From an uncultured Prevotella sp. (GTDB lineage Bacteria; Bacteroidota; Bacteroidia; Bacteroidales; Bacteroidaceae): DNA of 64,000 nt. The stretch spans positions 62,001 through 126,000 of the forward strand of contig CABQKA010000001.1 of the NCBI GenBank assembly GCA_902464615.1. Reading direction: 5' to 3'. The notes below the pieces were generated by a model. It did not search any database and was not told the DNA's origin. It worked only from the letters and a program-made list of their open reading frames with translations. The first letter of the stretch is position 1, and every line of letters begins with the position of its first letter. Below are positions 56,725-64,000 of this stretch, piece after piece. Made by a program: the position numbers and the translations under genes.

Positions 56725-58089
56725 ATGAACGACATCCATTCCTACCTTTCAGAAAACGAGCCGCGGTTTCTCGACGAGCTGTTCAGTTTAATCCGCATCC
56801 CGAGCATCAGCGCACAGCCGGAGCACCGCCCCGACATAGAACGGTGCGCCGCCCGGTGGCGCGAACTGTTGCTGTCCTCCGGCGCCGACCACGCCGAAGT
56901 GATGCCGACCCAAGGCAACCCCATCGTATTCGCCGAGAAACGCGTCGAAGGTGCCACCCGCACCGTTCTCGTCTACGCCCACTACGACGTGATGCCCGCC
57001 GAGCCGCTGGAACTCTGGACCACGCCGCCCTTTGAGCCGGTCGTTCGCGACGGGCGCATTTGGGCACGGGGCGCGGACGACGACAAAGGGCAGGCCATGA
57101 TACAGGTCAAGGCCTTTGAATACCTGGTACGCAACAACCTGCTACGGCACAACGTGAAATTCATCCTGGAAGGCGAGGAAGAGATAGGCTCGCCTAGTCT
57201 GGAAGCCTATCTGGCACAACACCGCGAACTGCTGCGCGCAGACGTCATCCTCGTCTCGGACACCAGCATGCTGGGGGCGGAGCTGCCTTCGCTCACAACG
57301 GGCCTGCGCGGCCTGGCCTACTGGCAGATTGAAGTGACAGGACCGAACCGCGACCTGCACTCTGGACACTTCGGCGGGGCTGTGGCCAACCCGGCCAACG
57401 TATTGTGCGAAATGCTGGCCAGAATAGTCGGCGCAGACGGCCGCATCACCGTACCGGGATTCTATGACGACGTGGAAGAACTATCGTCCGAAGAACGGAG
57501 CATGATTGCCTCCATTCCTTTTGACGAGGAAGCCTACAAGGCCGCTATCGGTGTACGTGCGCTCTGTGGAGAAAAGGGCTACTCCACCTTGGAGCGCAAC
57601 GCCTGCCGGCCTTCGTTCGACATCTGCGGAATATGGAGCGGATATACGGGAGAAGGCGCCAAGACCGTAATCCCCTCGAAGGCTTGGGCGAAAATATCGT
57701 GCAGGCTCGTCCCGCACCAACGCCATGAACACATCTCACGCCTCATGGCACAATACCTGCAAGAACTGGCCCCGGAAAGCGTCACCGTGAAAGTGACTCC
57801 GCTCCACGGAGGAGAAGGCTACGTATGCCCCATCACCCTGCCGGCCTACCAGGCGGCGGAACGCGGCTTCACGGATGCTTTCGGCAAGCGGCCACTCGCA
57901 GTCCGGCGCGGAGGCAGCATCCCCATCATCAGCGATTTCGAACGCTTGCTGGGCATCAAATCCGTTCTCATGGGCTTCGGACTGGAAAGCAACGCCATCC
58001 ATTCGCCGAACGAGAATTTCCCGCTGGAAATATTCCGGAAAGGCATCATAGCAGTAGCAGGATTCCACCGTTACTACGACCAGATGTAG
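56725..58089 (+). CDS. M20-family metallopeptidase/dipeptidase
   Basis: A 454-residue zinc peptidase (CNDP/DapE-like, ArgE/M20A). Motifs: TVLVYAHYDVMPAEPLELW (zinc His and Asp, about 91-109), GRIWARGADDDKGQAMIQVKAFEYL (bridging Asp), KFILEGEEEIGSPSLEAYL (catalytic Glu), LVSDTSML, the lid GPNRDLHSGHFGGAVANPANVL, and the C-terminal RRGGSIPIISDFERLLG and GLESNAIHSPNENF (zinc His). It likely hydrolyses dipeptides in the cytosol. It differs from the pepD gene in subfamily. The start at 56725 is supported by the normal family length. Confidence 0.94.
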   Translation: MNDIHSYLSENEPRFLDELFSLIRIPSISAQPEHRPDIERCAARWRELLLSSGADHAEVMPTQGNPIVFAEKRVEGATRTVLVYAHYDVMPAEPLELWTTPPFEPVVRDGRIWARGADDDKGQAMIQVKAFEYLVRNNLLRHNVKFILEGEEEIGSPSLEAYLAQHRELLRADVILVSDTSMLGAELPSLTTGLRGLAYWQIEVTGPNRDLHSGHFGGAVANPANVLCEMLARIVGADGRITVPGFYDDVEELSSEERSMIASIPFDEEAYKAAIGVRALCGEKGYSTLERNACRPSFDICGIWSGYTGEGAKTVIPSKAWAKISCRLVPHQRHEHISRLMAQYLQELAPESVTVKVTPLHGGEGYVCPITLPAYQAAERGFTDAFGKRPLAVRRGGSIPIISDFERLLGIKSVLMGFGLESNAIHSPNENFPLEIFRKGIIAVAGFHRYYDQM

Positions 58090-58135
58090 ACGCCGGCGCA
58101 AGGCCGGCCGAAAGACTCCCGTAAGCAAGACCGCC

Positions 58136-59602
58136 TTAATCTGCCACAGCAGAGGCCGCAGGCTCTTCCTGCTGCGCCTTGGGCCAATTGACCAGATAAA
58201 GCACGCCGGTGGCGCGGGTAAAGGCCGTGTACAGCCAACGTAAGTAGGACGGGCCAAGCGCTTCGGGCGGCAAATAGCCCTGGTCCACGAAGACGCGGCT
58301 CCACTGCCCGCCCTGCGCCTTATGACAGGTCACGGCATAAGCATACTTCAATTGGAGCGCATTATAATAAGGGTCTTGGCGGAGTTGCTTCATCCGCTCG
58401 CGCCGCGAAGGGATATGGGCATAATCCAGCAAGACCTGCTCGTAAAGCCGCCGGCTCTCCTCGGCCGTCAGCGACGGCGAAGCGGAACCGAGCGTATCGA
58501 GAAGGACGCGGCACTCCAGCTCATAGTCCCCATAATCGGGAAAACAAAGCACGGCATCGGCGAAATGGAATCCATACAGCTCATGAACGTTGCGGATACG
58601 CACCACGCGGGCAGCATCGCCATTGGCAATGAAATCGAAAGGAAGGCGCTCACCCTGAGACAAATGGCGCGCCGCCTGCTCTGTCCAGAAATAATTGTTT
58701 TTAACGGCCATGACCAAATCGCCCCTTGTGAGCTGTTCCTCCCGGTCAAAGATGCGGGAACGAATCCCATTATTGTAAACGTTGGCCCTCTGGTTAGAGC
58801 GTGTGATGACAATGGTATCCGACGTCCCACACTCGCCATAAGCCGAGACCAAGGCTTCAATCAATTCATCCCCAGGCAAAAAACGGACTTCGCCCGAGGG
58901 CGAACCTACGATGCGGGGTAACCCGCAGAATCCCTCTGTAAGCAGTCCGCGCAAGCGGGTGGCACCGGCCAGTACGCCAGAATCCTCATGCTGACGGACC
59001 ACTTCCGTCAAATCGGCCTCATGGACACGCAGCCCGTAGATACTGATGACAGACGCATTAAGCGCCGGGCTTTCCGCCTGGCCTACGGGCGGCAACTGTG
59101 CGATATCGCCCACCAACAACAAGCGGCAGCCCTCACCCTGATAGACGAAACGGACCAGGTCGTCAAGCAAAAGGCCGCTGCCAAACAACTGGCTCCCGGC
59201 GTCGAGCGGTATCATGGAGGCCTCGTCAACGATGAACAAGGCATTGCGTAAGCGGTTAAAGCCCAATGAGAACCGCGTGCCTTCACCCTGAAAAGACTGC
59301 TGGCGATAGATCACCTTATGGACAGTATAGGCAGGCTCCCCGGCCAAACGGGAAAAGACTTTGGCAGCCCTGCCCGTCGGCGCCAGGAGCACGACTTCGC
59401 GGCCCAGCTTCCGCAAGACGCGCACCAACGCGGCAACAAGCGTCGTCTTTCCCGTACCGGCATACCCCCGCAAGATAAAAGCGGCATCTGAGCTGGAAGC
59501 GGACAAAAAACGGGCCAGGCCGGCCGCAGCCAATGCCTGACCGCGCGTAAAATCATGATGAAACTCCTGCGCAAAAAGTCGAATCAATTCGTCTGCTATC
59601 AT
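58136..59602 (-). CDS. RecD-like (superfamily 1) DNA helicase/ATPase
   Basis: A 488-residue stand-alone RecD2/TraA-like helicase. Walker A is RGYAGTGKTTLVAAL (about 44-58), then LLAPTGRAAKVFSRL, Walker B FIVDEASMIPLDAG and LLLVGDIAQLPPVGQAESPAL. The C-terminal UvrD_C_2 part ends LKYAYAVTCHKAQGGQWSRVFVD (motif V/VI) and LRWLYTAFTRATGVLYLVN. Lacking the long N-terminal region of RecD2, it matches the short AAA_30/UvrD_C_2 type frequent in Bacteroidota. It is divergent from the DUF4250 gene. Confidence 0.9.
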   Translation of the reverse strand: MIADELIRLFAQEFHHDFTRGQALAAAGLARFLSASSSDAAFILRGYAGTGKTTLVAALVRVLRKLGREVVLLAPTGRAAKVFSRLAGEPAYTVHKVIYRQQSFQGEGTRFSLGFNRLRNALFIVDEASMIPLDAGSQLFGSGLLLDDLVRFVYQGEGCRLLLVGDIAQLPPVGQAESPALNASVISIYGLRVHEADLTEVVRQHEDSGVLAGATRLRGLLTEGFCGLPRIVGSPSGEVRFLPGDELIEALVSAYGECGTSDTIVITRSNQRANVYNNGIRSRIFDREEQLTRGDLVMAVKNNYFWTEQAARHLSQGERLPFDFIANGDAARVVRIRNVHELYGFHFADAVLCFPDYGDYELECRVLLDTLGSASPSLTAEESRRLYEQVLLDYAHIPSRRERMKQLRQDPYYNALQLKYAYAVTCHKAQGGQWSRVFVDQGYLPPEALGPSYLRWLYTAFTRATGVLYLVNWPKAQQEEPAASAVAD

Positions 59603-59789
59603 CCCTGTCTTATTTTGATTCTGCCCGACCAGAGCAACAGAAGCAGTGAAAGAACCCTTCTGAAAAAAGACCGCGCAGGCAGAAACTCAAAGCAAAAATA
59701 CATTTTTTCCAAGACAACACATGAAAAGAAGGGAATAAGGACAAAAAAACGTAACTTTGCGCCTTGGATACCAGAACTAAACCGCAAAA

Positions 59790-59966
59790 ATGGAATTACC
59801 CAAAGACCCGATGATGCTTTACAGCATGATCAACATGAAACTCCGTGACGAATACAGTTCACTCGACATGCTCTGCGAAGACATGAACGTGGACCGCGGC
59901 GATCTGGAACAGGAGCTGGCCGCCGCCGGATTTGCCTATTCGCCCCAGAACAATTGTTTCCGCTGA
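59790..59966 (+). CDS. DUF4250 small protein
   Basis: A 58-residue protein beginning MELPKDPMMLYSMINMKLRD and ending FAYSPQNNCFR, with YSSLDMLCEDMNVD between. This is the DUF4250 pattern (short, ~60 residues, PMMLLS-N-KLRDEY). The function is unknown. The -7 box TAACTTTG is at 59752-59759, about 30 bases before the ATG. The VanZ-like gene starts 4 bases after the stop, so they are co-transcribed. Confidence 0.85.
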   Translation: MELPKDPMMLYSMINMKLRDEYSSLDMLCEDMNVDRGDLEQELAAAGFAYSPQNNCFR

Positions 59967-59970
59967 ACGC

Positions 59971-60384
59971 ATGACCATAATACAATTCGCACGACGCTAC
60001 CGGCTTTCATTGCTATGTATCGCAGCTATCTGGGTACTGTGTCTCATGAAAGTGCCGGAAACGCCACTCGAGCACGTCGCATTCATCGACAAGTGGACAC
60101 ATCTCGTCATGTACGGCGGAACATGTAGCGTCGTATGGTGGGAGTACTTGCAAAGCCACCAACATGTGGAATGGAGGAAAATCGTCGTGTTTGCCATGAC
60201 CGTTCCTATTATCATGAGCGGCATTATTGAACTACTACAGGCCTATGCGACCACCACCCGCAGCGGGGACTGGATGGACTTCGCCGCCAATTCCGCCGGA
60301 GTAGGCCTGGGGCAACTCATCGGATACTTTATTCTACGCCCCATCGGCGCGTATTGGAAAAAGAAAGGGAATACTCCCACCTAA
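59971..60384 (+). CDS. VanZ-like family membrane protein
   Basis: A 137-residue protein with about four membrane spans (LLCIAAIWVLCLMKV, WTHLVMYGGTCSVVWWEYL, KIVVFAMTVPIIMSGIIELLQAY, FAANSAGVGLGQLIGYFIL). The VanZ-type motifs are IDKWTHLVMYGG, IIELLQAY...GDWMDFAANSAGVGLG. VanZ relatives are linked to teicoplanin resistance in some Gram-positives, but most family members, including this one, have unknown function. It lies 4 bases after the DUF4250 gene. Confidence 0.88.
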   Translation: MTIIQFARRYRLSLLCIAAIWVLCLMKVPETPLEHVAFIDKWTHLVMYGGTCSVVWWEYLQSHQHVEWRKIVVFAMTVPIIMSGIIELLQAYATTTRSGDWMDFAANSAGVGLGQLIGYFILRPIGAYWKKKGNTPT

Positions 60385-60539
60385 CTCATAAATAAGTGCC
60401 GCCATTCCGGAAATAATCTTCCCGCACGGTTCAAGGAAATGTGCGGTTTGAAAAAATGCGTAACTTTGCCCGGACAATATCAAACGACATCTACGGGACA
60501 CCGGATTGCGCCAAGATCCAGACCTTGAAATATACAGGT

Positions 60540-61358
60540 ATGCAAAACGTAGAACCGCCACCTTTCGTATGGCCGGAGAAGCTATACATCCGTCTCTCTG
60601 ACGAGAGGCTGCACTTTGCCAGATACAATGAAGAGGCCGGCCCCGGCTTCATCTTTTCCGTTTGTCCCATACGCCGGCAACTGTCGGCGGCTGAGGCTAT
60701 CCAAGAGGCCTGCGCTGCCGACAGCGTAGCCCAAGGTCCTTCAAGCAGCGTAGAAATCCTCATCAACAGTGCGGCGACGCCTATTCCGCTGACAGACTTC
60801 CAGGAAGAAGACTGCGAAGCCTACTATTACTATTGTTTTCCCGACACCAAGAAGAAAAGCCGTGTGTTCTACGACATTGTGGCTCCAGCCAATGTCGTAT
60901 TACTCTTTGCCTTGGATGAGGCCGTATGCCAGACCATCGAAAAGCGATATGACAACGTACACTACTCGTCCGCACTGACACCTGTGCTGCGGCATTTCGC
61001 ACAAAAGAGAGAAAGGCCCGGAGAGCGGAAACGCCTGTTTGCCTATTGCCAGGAAGCTACATGCGACATTGCCGTTTTTGAAAACGGCCAGCTGCTCCTT
61101 CTGAACAGATATGAGGTACATGATGCGGCAGATACGACGTACTACATTCTCAACGTTGCACAACAGTTAGGTATCAATTCACAGAATTCACCACTGACGA
61201 TAGCCGGCACGGGCGAACTGCGCAATGCCACCGGCAAAGAACTTGAACAATATGCCCCAAACGTGTGCTACCTGAATCCCGTCGCGGAGTTTCAACGTCA
61301 TCCCATCTCACAAAAAAACGGCGTCCCGTACGACTTAATGACCCTGCTCATCAATTAA
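60540..61358 (+). CDS. DUF3822 family protein
   Basis: A 272-residue protein of a Bacteroidota-restricted family, usually located just before rsmD as here (20 bases). It reads like an actin/ASKHA-type fold in pieces (YYYYCFPDTKKKSRVFYDIVAPANVVLLFALDEAV, IAVFENGQLLLLNRYEVHDAADTTYYILNVAQQLGIN, LTIAGTGELRN). The function is unknown. The long frame to 60441 crosses the -7 box TAACTTTG (60461-60468), so the ATG at 60540 is the likely start. Confidence 0.85.
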   Translation: MQNVEPPPFVWPEKLYIRLSDERLHFARYNEEAGPGFIFSVCPIRRQLSAAEAIQEACAADSVAQGPSSSVEILINSAATPIPLTDFQEEDCEAYYYYCFPDTKKKSRVFYDIVAPANVVLLFALDEAVCQTIEKRYDNVHYSSALTPVLRHFAQKRERPGERKRLFAYCQEATCDIAVFENGQLLLLNRYEVHDAADTTYYILNVAQQLGINSQNSPLTIAGTGELRNATGKELEQYAPNVCYLNPVAEFQRHPISQKNGVPYDLMTLLIN

Positions 61359-61378
61359 CGACCAAGCGAAACATCTTC

Positions 61379-61966
61379 ATGAGAATCATCACCGGCATCT
61401 ATAAAGGACGGCATTTCACCATTCCACATTCATTTAAGGCCCGCCCGACCACTGATTTTGCCAAAGAGAACCTCTTCAACGTGCTACGCGGCTATGTAGA
61501 CTTTGAAGAAATACGGGCTTTGGATTTGTTTGGCGGCACAGGAAGCATCACTTTGGAATTACTCTCACGCGGTTGCACGGATGTCGTTACCGTGGAACTG
61601 GACCGGGAACATTTCGCATTCATCGCGTCGTGCCTTCAAAAACTGAAGGACCGTCACTGCACCCCTCTTTGCACAGATGCCCTCAGATATATACAACGAT
61701 GCCGCGCCCCATTCGACCTGGTATTTGCCGACCCTCCCTATCAACTCCCCCAATTGGGCGAATTACCGGACCGCGTTCTGAAAAGCAAGGTACTCAAGCC
61801 CGGAGGCCTCTTCGTACTTGAACACGGCAAGACCCACTCCTTCACCGATTATCCGGAATTTTTGGAACACAGATCCTACGGCAGCGTGAACTTTTCCTTC
61901 TTCCGAATGCCCGAGGCCCAGCCAGAGGCAATGGCAGAGAATGAGAATCTTTCCTTAGCACAATAA
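61379..61966 (+). CDS. rsmD: 16S rRNA (guanine966-N2)-methyltransferase
   Basis: A 195-residue SAM-dependent methyltransferase of 16S rRNA. Visible: MRIITGIYKGRHF, RPTTDFAKENLFNVL (family RPT motif), SAM loop RALDLFGGTGSITLELLSRG, and the catalytic DLVFADPPYQL (DPPY, about 119-129). Ends FLEHRSYGSVNFSFF. It starts 20 bases after the DUF3822 gene and is co-transcribed with it. The start gives the standard N-terminus. Confidence 0.96.
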   Translation: MRIITGIYKGRHFTIPHSFKARPTTDFAKENLFNVLRGYVDFEEIRALDLFGGTGSITLELLSRGCTDVVTVELDREHFAFIASCLQKLKDRHCTPLCTDALRYIQRCRAPFDLVFADPPYQLPQLGELPDRVLKSKVLKPGGLFVLEHGKTHSFTDYPEFLEHRSYGSVNFSFFRMPEAQPEAMAENENLSLAQ

Positions 61967-62025
61967 CGATTGATTATAGAAAAATTCGTAACTTTGTGCC
62001 TTGAAACATTTTACACAAAAGCATC

Positions 62026-62619
62026 ATGTCTGGAACAAAAAAAATCAAGACTGCACTAATCTCAGTTTATCATAAAGACGGGCTGGAAGAAATTTTGGCA
62101 AAACTACACACTCTCGGCGTGAAGTTTCTCTCCACAGGCGGTACACAGCACTTCATAGAATCACTCGGCTATCCTTGCCAGAAGGTAGAGGATGTCACTT
62201 CGTATCCTTCCATTTTGGGCGGACGCGTCAAGACACTTCATCCCAAAATATTCGGAGGCATCTTAGGCCGGCGGGAATTGGCAGAGGACCGTGAACAGAT
62301 GGCTCACTACGAAATACCTGAAATCGACCTGGTTATCGTAGACCTCTATCCTTTTGAAGAGACTGTAGCCAGCGGAGCCAACGAAACTGACATCATAGAG
62401 AAAATAGACATCGGCGGTATCTCTCTGATTCGCGCCGGCGCCAAAAACTTCAAAGACGTAGTCATCGTGCCCTCCAAGGCAGAATATCCCGACCTGCTCC
62501 AGCTTCTCAACCAGAAAAACGGAGAAAGCGAACTGGAAGACCGCCGGGCTTTAGCAGCCAAGGCTTTCGGCGTAAGCAGCCACTACGACACTGCTATTCA
62601 TGCATACTTCACCCGGTAG
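62026..62619 (+). CDS. purH: IMP cyclohydrolase domain only (N-terminal half of PurH)
   Basis: A 197-residue protein matching only the MGS-like IMP cyclohydrolase domain of bifunctional PurH: KTALISVYHKDGLEEILAKL, GVKFLSTGGTQHFIESLGYP, SILGGRVKTLHPKIFGGIL, IDLVIVDLYPFEETV, KIDIGGISLIRAGAKN. It ends SSHYDTAIHAYFTR with a TAG, where full-length PurH (about 510 residues) continues into the AICAR transformylase domain. No trace of that domain follows; mreB starts 56 bases later. Either the transformylase is a separate gene elsewhere, as known in some bacteria, or this copy is truncated. The frame is intact and the -7 box TAACTTTG (61989-61996) is present, favouring a working split form. Confidence 0.9.
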   Translation: MSGTKKIKTALISVYHKDGLEEILAKLHTLGVKFLSTGGTQHFIESLGYPCQKVEDVTSYPSILGGRVKTLHPKIFGGILGRRELAEDREQMAHYEIPEIDLVIVDLYPFEETVASGANETDIIEKIDIGGISLIRAGAKNFKDVVIVPSKAEYPDLLQLLNQKNGESELEDRRALAAKAFGVSSHYDTAIHAYFTR

Positions 62620-62675
62620 TCCATACACCCAACAGCCGCACTACATGGCAGCCCCCTTATATTAAGATATACACC

Positions 62676-63710
62676 ATGAGCATATTTTCCAAAATGTTCT
62701 CTTTTACCCAAGAACTGGCCATAGACTTGGGAACTGCCAATACCATCATCATCAGCGAAGGAGAGATTGCTGTAAACGAGCCGTCTGTCATCGCCCTTGA
62801 CCGGCACACGGAGAAAATGATTGCTGTGGGCGAAACGGCAAAACGAATGTACGAAAAGGCCAATGACAAGATCCGCGTAATCCGTCCGCTGCGCGACGGC
62901 GTCATTGCCGACTTCAACGCCTGCGAGCAAATGATGCGTGGCCTCATCAAAATGGTCCACAAAGGCAAACGCCTTTTCTCGCCCTCCCTTCGTATGGTTA
63001 TCGGTGTACCCTCTGGCTCTACGGAAGTAGAGTTGCGTGCAGTCCGTGACTCGGCCGAGCATGCAGGAGGACGCGACGTATTCCTTCTTTACGAACCGAT
63101 GGCGGCGGCCATCGGCATTGGCATTGACGTCAACGCCCCGGAAGGGAATATGGTCGTCGATATCGGTGGCGGAACCACGGAGATAGCAGTCATTTCACTC
63201 GGAGGAATAGTCTCAAACAATTCCATCAAAATGGCTGGCGACGATTTTACCGCCGACATCCAAGAATATATGAGCCGGCAGCACAATGTGCGGGTCAGCG
63301 AAAGGATGGCCGAACGCATCAAGATACACGTAGGCGCCGCGCTGACAGACTTGGCAGACAATCCTCCCAAAGACTACATCGTCCACGGTCCGAACCGCAT
63401 CACGACCATGCCGATGGAAGTTCCGGTGTGCTATCAAGAAATAGCACATTGCCTGGAAAAGTCGGTCGCAAAAATTGAACAGGCCGTAATCAACGCCTTG
63501 GAGCGTACACCGCCAGAACTTTATGCCGATATCGTCAAGAACGGCATTTACTTGACCGGAGGAGGTGCGCTGCTCCGCGGATTGGACAAACGACTAACAG
63601 ACAAGATAAACATCCCGTTCCACGTAGCGGAAGACCCGCTACTCTGCGTAGCACGCGGAACAGGCATAGCATTGAAGAATGTAGAAAAGTTCACTTTTCT
63701 CATGCGTTAA
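62676..63710 (+). CDS. mreB: Rod-shape determining protein MreB
   Basis: A 344-residue bacterial actin that organises lateral cell-wall synthesis. ATPase motifs: LAIDLGTANTIII (phosphate 1), VIGVPSGSTEVELRAVRDSAEHAGG, LLYEPMAAAIGIGIDV, NMVVDIGGGTTEIAVISL (phosphate 2) and YLTGGGALLRGLDKRL (adenosine). The start has a short amphipathic stretch SIFSKMFSFTQE. It sits between purH and mreC, the usual Bacteroidales order. The cell is thus expected to be rod-shaped, at least in part of its cycle. Confidence 0.97.
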   Translation: MSIFSKMFSFTQELAIDLGTANTIIISEGEIAVNEPSVIALDRHTEKMIAVGETAKRMYEKANDKIRVIRPLRDGVIADFNACEQMMRGLIKMVHKGKRLFSPSLRMVIGVPSGSTEVELRAVRDSAEHAGGRDVFLLYEPMAAAIGIGIDVNAPEGNMVVDIGGGTTEIAVISLGGIVSNNSIKMAGDDFTADIQEYMSRQHNVRVSERMAERIKIHVGAALTDLADNPPKDYIVHGPNRITTMPMEVPVCYQEIAHCLEKSVAKIEQAVINALERTPPELYADIVKNGIYLTGGGALLRGLDKRLTDKINIPFHVAEDPLLCVARGTGIALKNVEKFTFLMR

Positions 63711-63729
63711 AAGGCCATCCGAAAAGCCG

Positions 63730-63789
63730 GAAGCTGAGAAAACAGCGACGACCGAATCAAGCACGGCCCGACGCAGTTTCCTCAGCTTC
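63730..63789 (+). promoter_or_regulatory. Hairpin between mreB and mreC
   Basis: GAAGCTGAGAAAAC (63730-63743) pairs with GTTTCCTCAGCTTC (63776-63789) at 13 of 14 positions, followed by TGATTTTC. It could be a partial terminator or processing site that sets mreB above mreC expression. Confidence 0.5.
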
Positions 63790-63813
63790 TGATTTTCAAT
63801 ACATACACGCATA

Positions 63814-64000
63814 ATGTACAACCTCATAGAGTTCCTCCGAAAATACCATTACATCATTCTCTTTTTGATATTGGAAGGAATCAGCTTCACGCTGCTGTTC
63901 CGCTTTAACCATTACCAAGGCAACGTATGGTTTAGCGCGGCCAACAGCGCGGCCGCACAAATCGACCGCTGGTATGCCGACGCCCTATCATATCTGGAAC
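63814..64000 (+). CDS. mreC: Rod-shape determining protein MreC, N-terminal part (continues past window)
   Basis: The first 62 residues are present and the frame is open at the window edge. It begins MYNLIEFLRKYHYIILFLIL, a short cytoplasmic start and the single membrane helix of MreC, then FNHYQGNVWFSAANSAAAQ. Position directly after mreB and this N-terminal layout identify it. MreC links MreB to periplasmic wall synthases. The periplasmic beta-domains lie outside the window. Confidence 0.88.
   Translation, partial: MYNLIEFLRKYHYIILFLILEGISFTLLFRFNHYQGNVWFSAANSAAAQIDRWYADALSYLE

Noticed and set aside
1..64000. CRISPR array, prophage, conjugative element, toxin-antitoxin or restriction system
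   Set aside because: No regularly spaced direct repeats, integrase, phage structural genes, transposase, relaxase, toxin-antitoxin pairs or methylase-endonuclease pair were found on either strand.

Overview
The window reads as a contiguous chromosomal segment of a GC-rich Bacteroidales bacterium (phylum Bacteroidota). Supporting signs are the fused DAHP synthase/chorismate mutase in a pheA-aminotransferase-aroF-tyrA operon, Bacteroidota-restricted families (DUF3822, DUF2027-Smr, GYF_2 membrane proteins, DUF1573), the dnaA-recQ and purH-mreB-mreC neighbourhoods, and many promoters with the Bacteroidota -7 box TAnnTTTG, often with TTTG about 19-20 bases upstream. I cannot fix the genus. No rRNA, CRISPR array, prophage or intact insertion sequence was seen; the content is almost all housekeeping.

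Layout. 1-5.9 kb: 3' end of etfA, an acyl-CoA dehydrogenase, a DUF554 membrane protein, a small outer-membrane-like protein, a secreted DNA/RNA endonuclease, and a WG-like membrane protein preceded by a start-less remnant of a related copy. 5.9-10.1 kb: aromatic amino acid operon (pheA, aminotransferase, DAHPS-CM, tyrA, minus strand) behind a complete-looking attenuator: promoter, Phe/Tyr-rich leader peptide, antiterminator segment and terminator. 10.2-13.9 kb: minus-strand cluster of a small unknown gene, thioesterase, aroB, FMN-binding/4Fe-4S membrane protein and anchored nitroreductase. 14-21.5 kb: coiled-coil lipoprotein, ilvE, rplS, amidase, MlaD/MCE protein and a patatin-BamA fusion. 21.8-26.3 kb: two GYF_2 membrane proteins, DUF2752, pepD and a YbhN-type membrane protein. 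26.4-33.2 kb: rsmA, dnaA, recQ, an orphan GH127-like C-terminal-type protein, an AlkD-like protein and a third GYF_2 protein.

33.5-38.8 kb: leucine operon (leuA, small membrane protein, leuC, leuD, leuB) behind a second attenuator with a Leu-rich leader peptide. 38.8-48.3 kb: EamA transporter, punA, lpxK, sppA, xth, DUF1573 protein, tRNA-Pro(CGG), a divergent SMR transporter/Crp-Fnr pair and DUF2027-Smr. 48.3-49.8 kb: about 1.5 kb without a convincing gene, holding nested inverted repeats, a third copy of one repeat arm and a strong terminator. 49.8-64 kb: an OadA-type carboxyltransferase whose biotinyl-like domain lacks the biotin lysine, fabI, TPR protein, NUDIX, queA, cls, M20 peptidase, RecD-like helicase, DUF4250, VanZ-like, DUF3822, rsmD, a stand-alone PurH cyclohydrolase domain, mreB and the start of mreC.

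The strongest non-routine signals are the two amino-acid attenuators, a family of at least seven intergenic palindromic elements with a GGCTWAGSC core (consistently outside genes), the degenerate biotinyl domain, the split purH, and the structured gene-free stretch at 48.7-49.6 kb. I did not find a clear multi-gene system of unknown type; the closest candidate is the repeat family.
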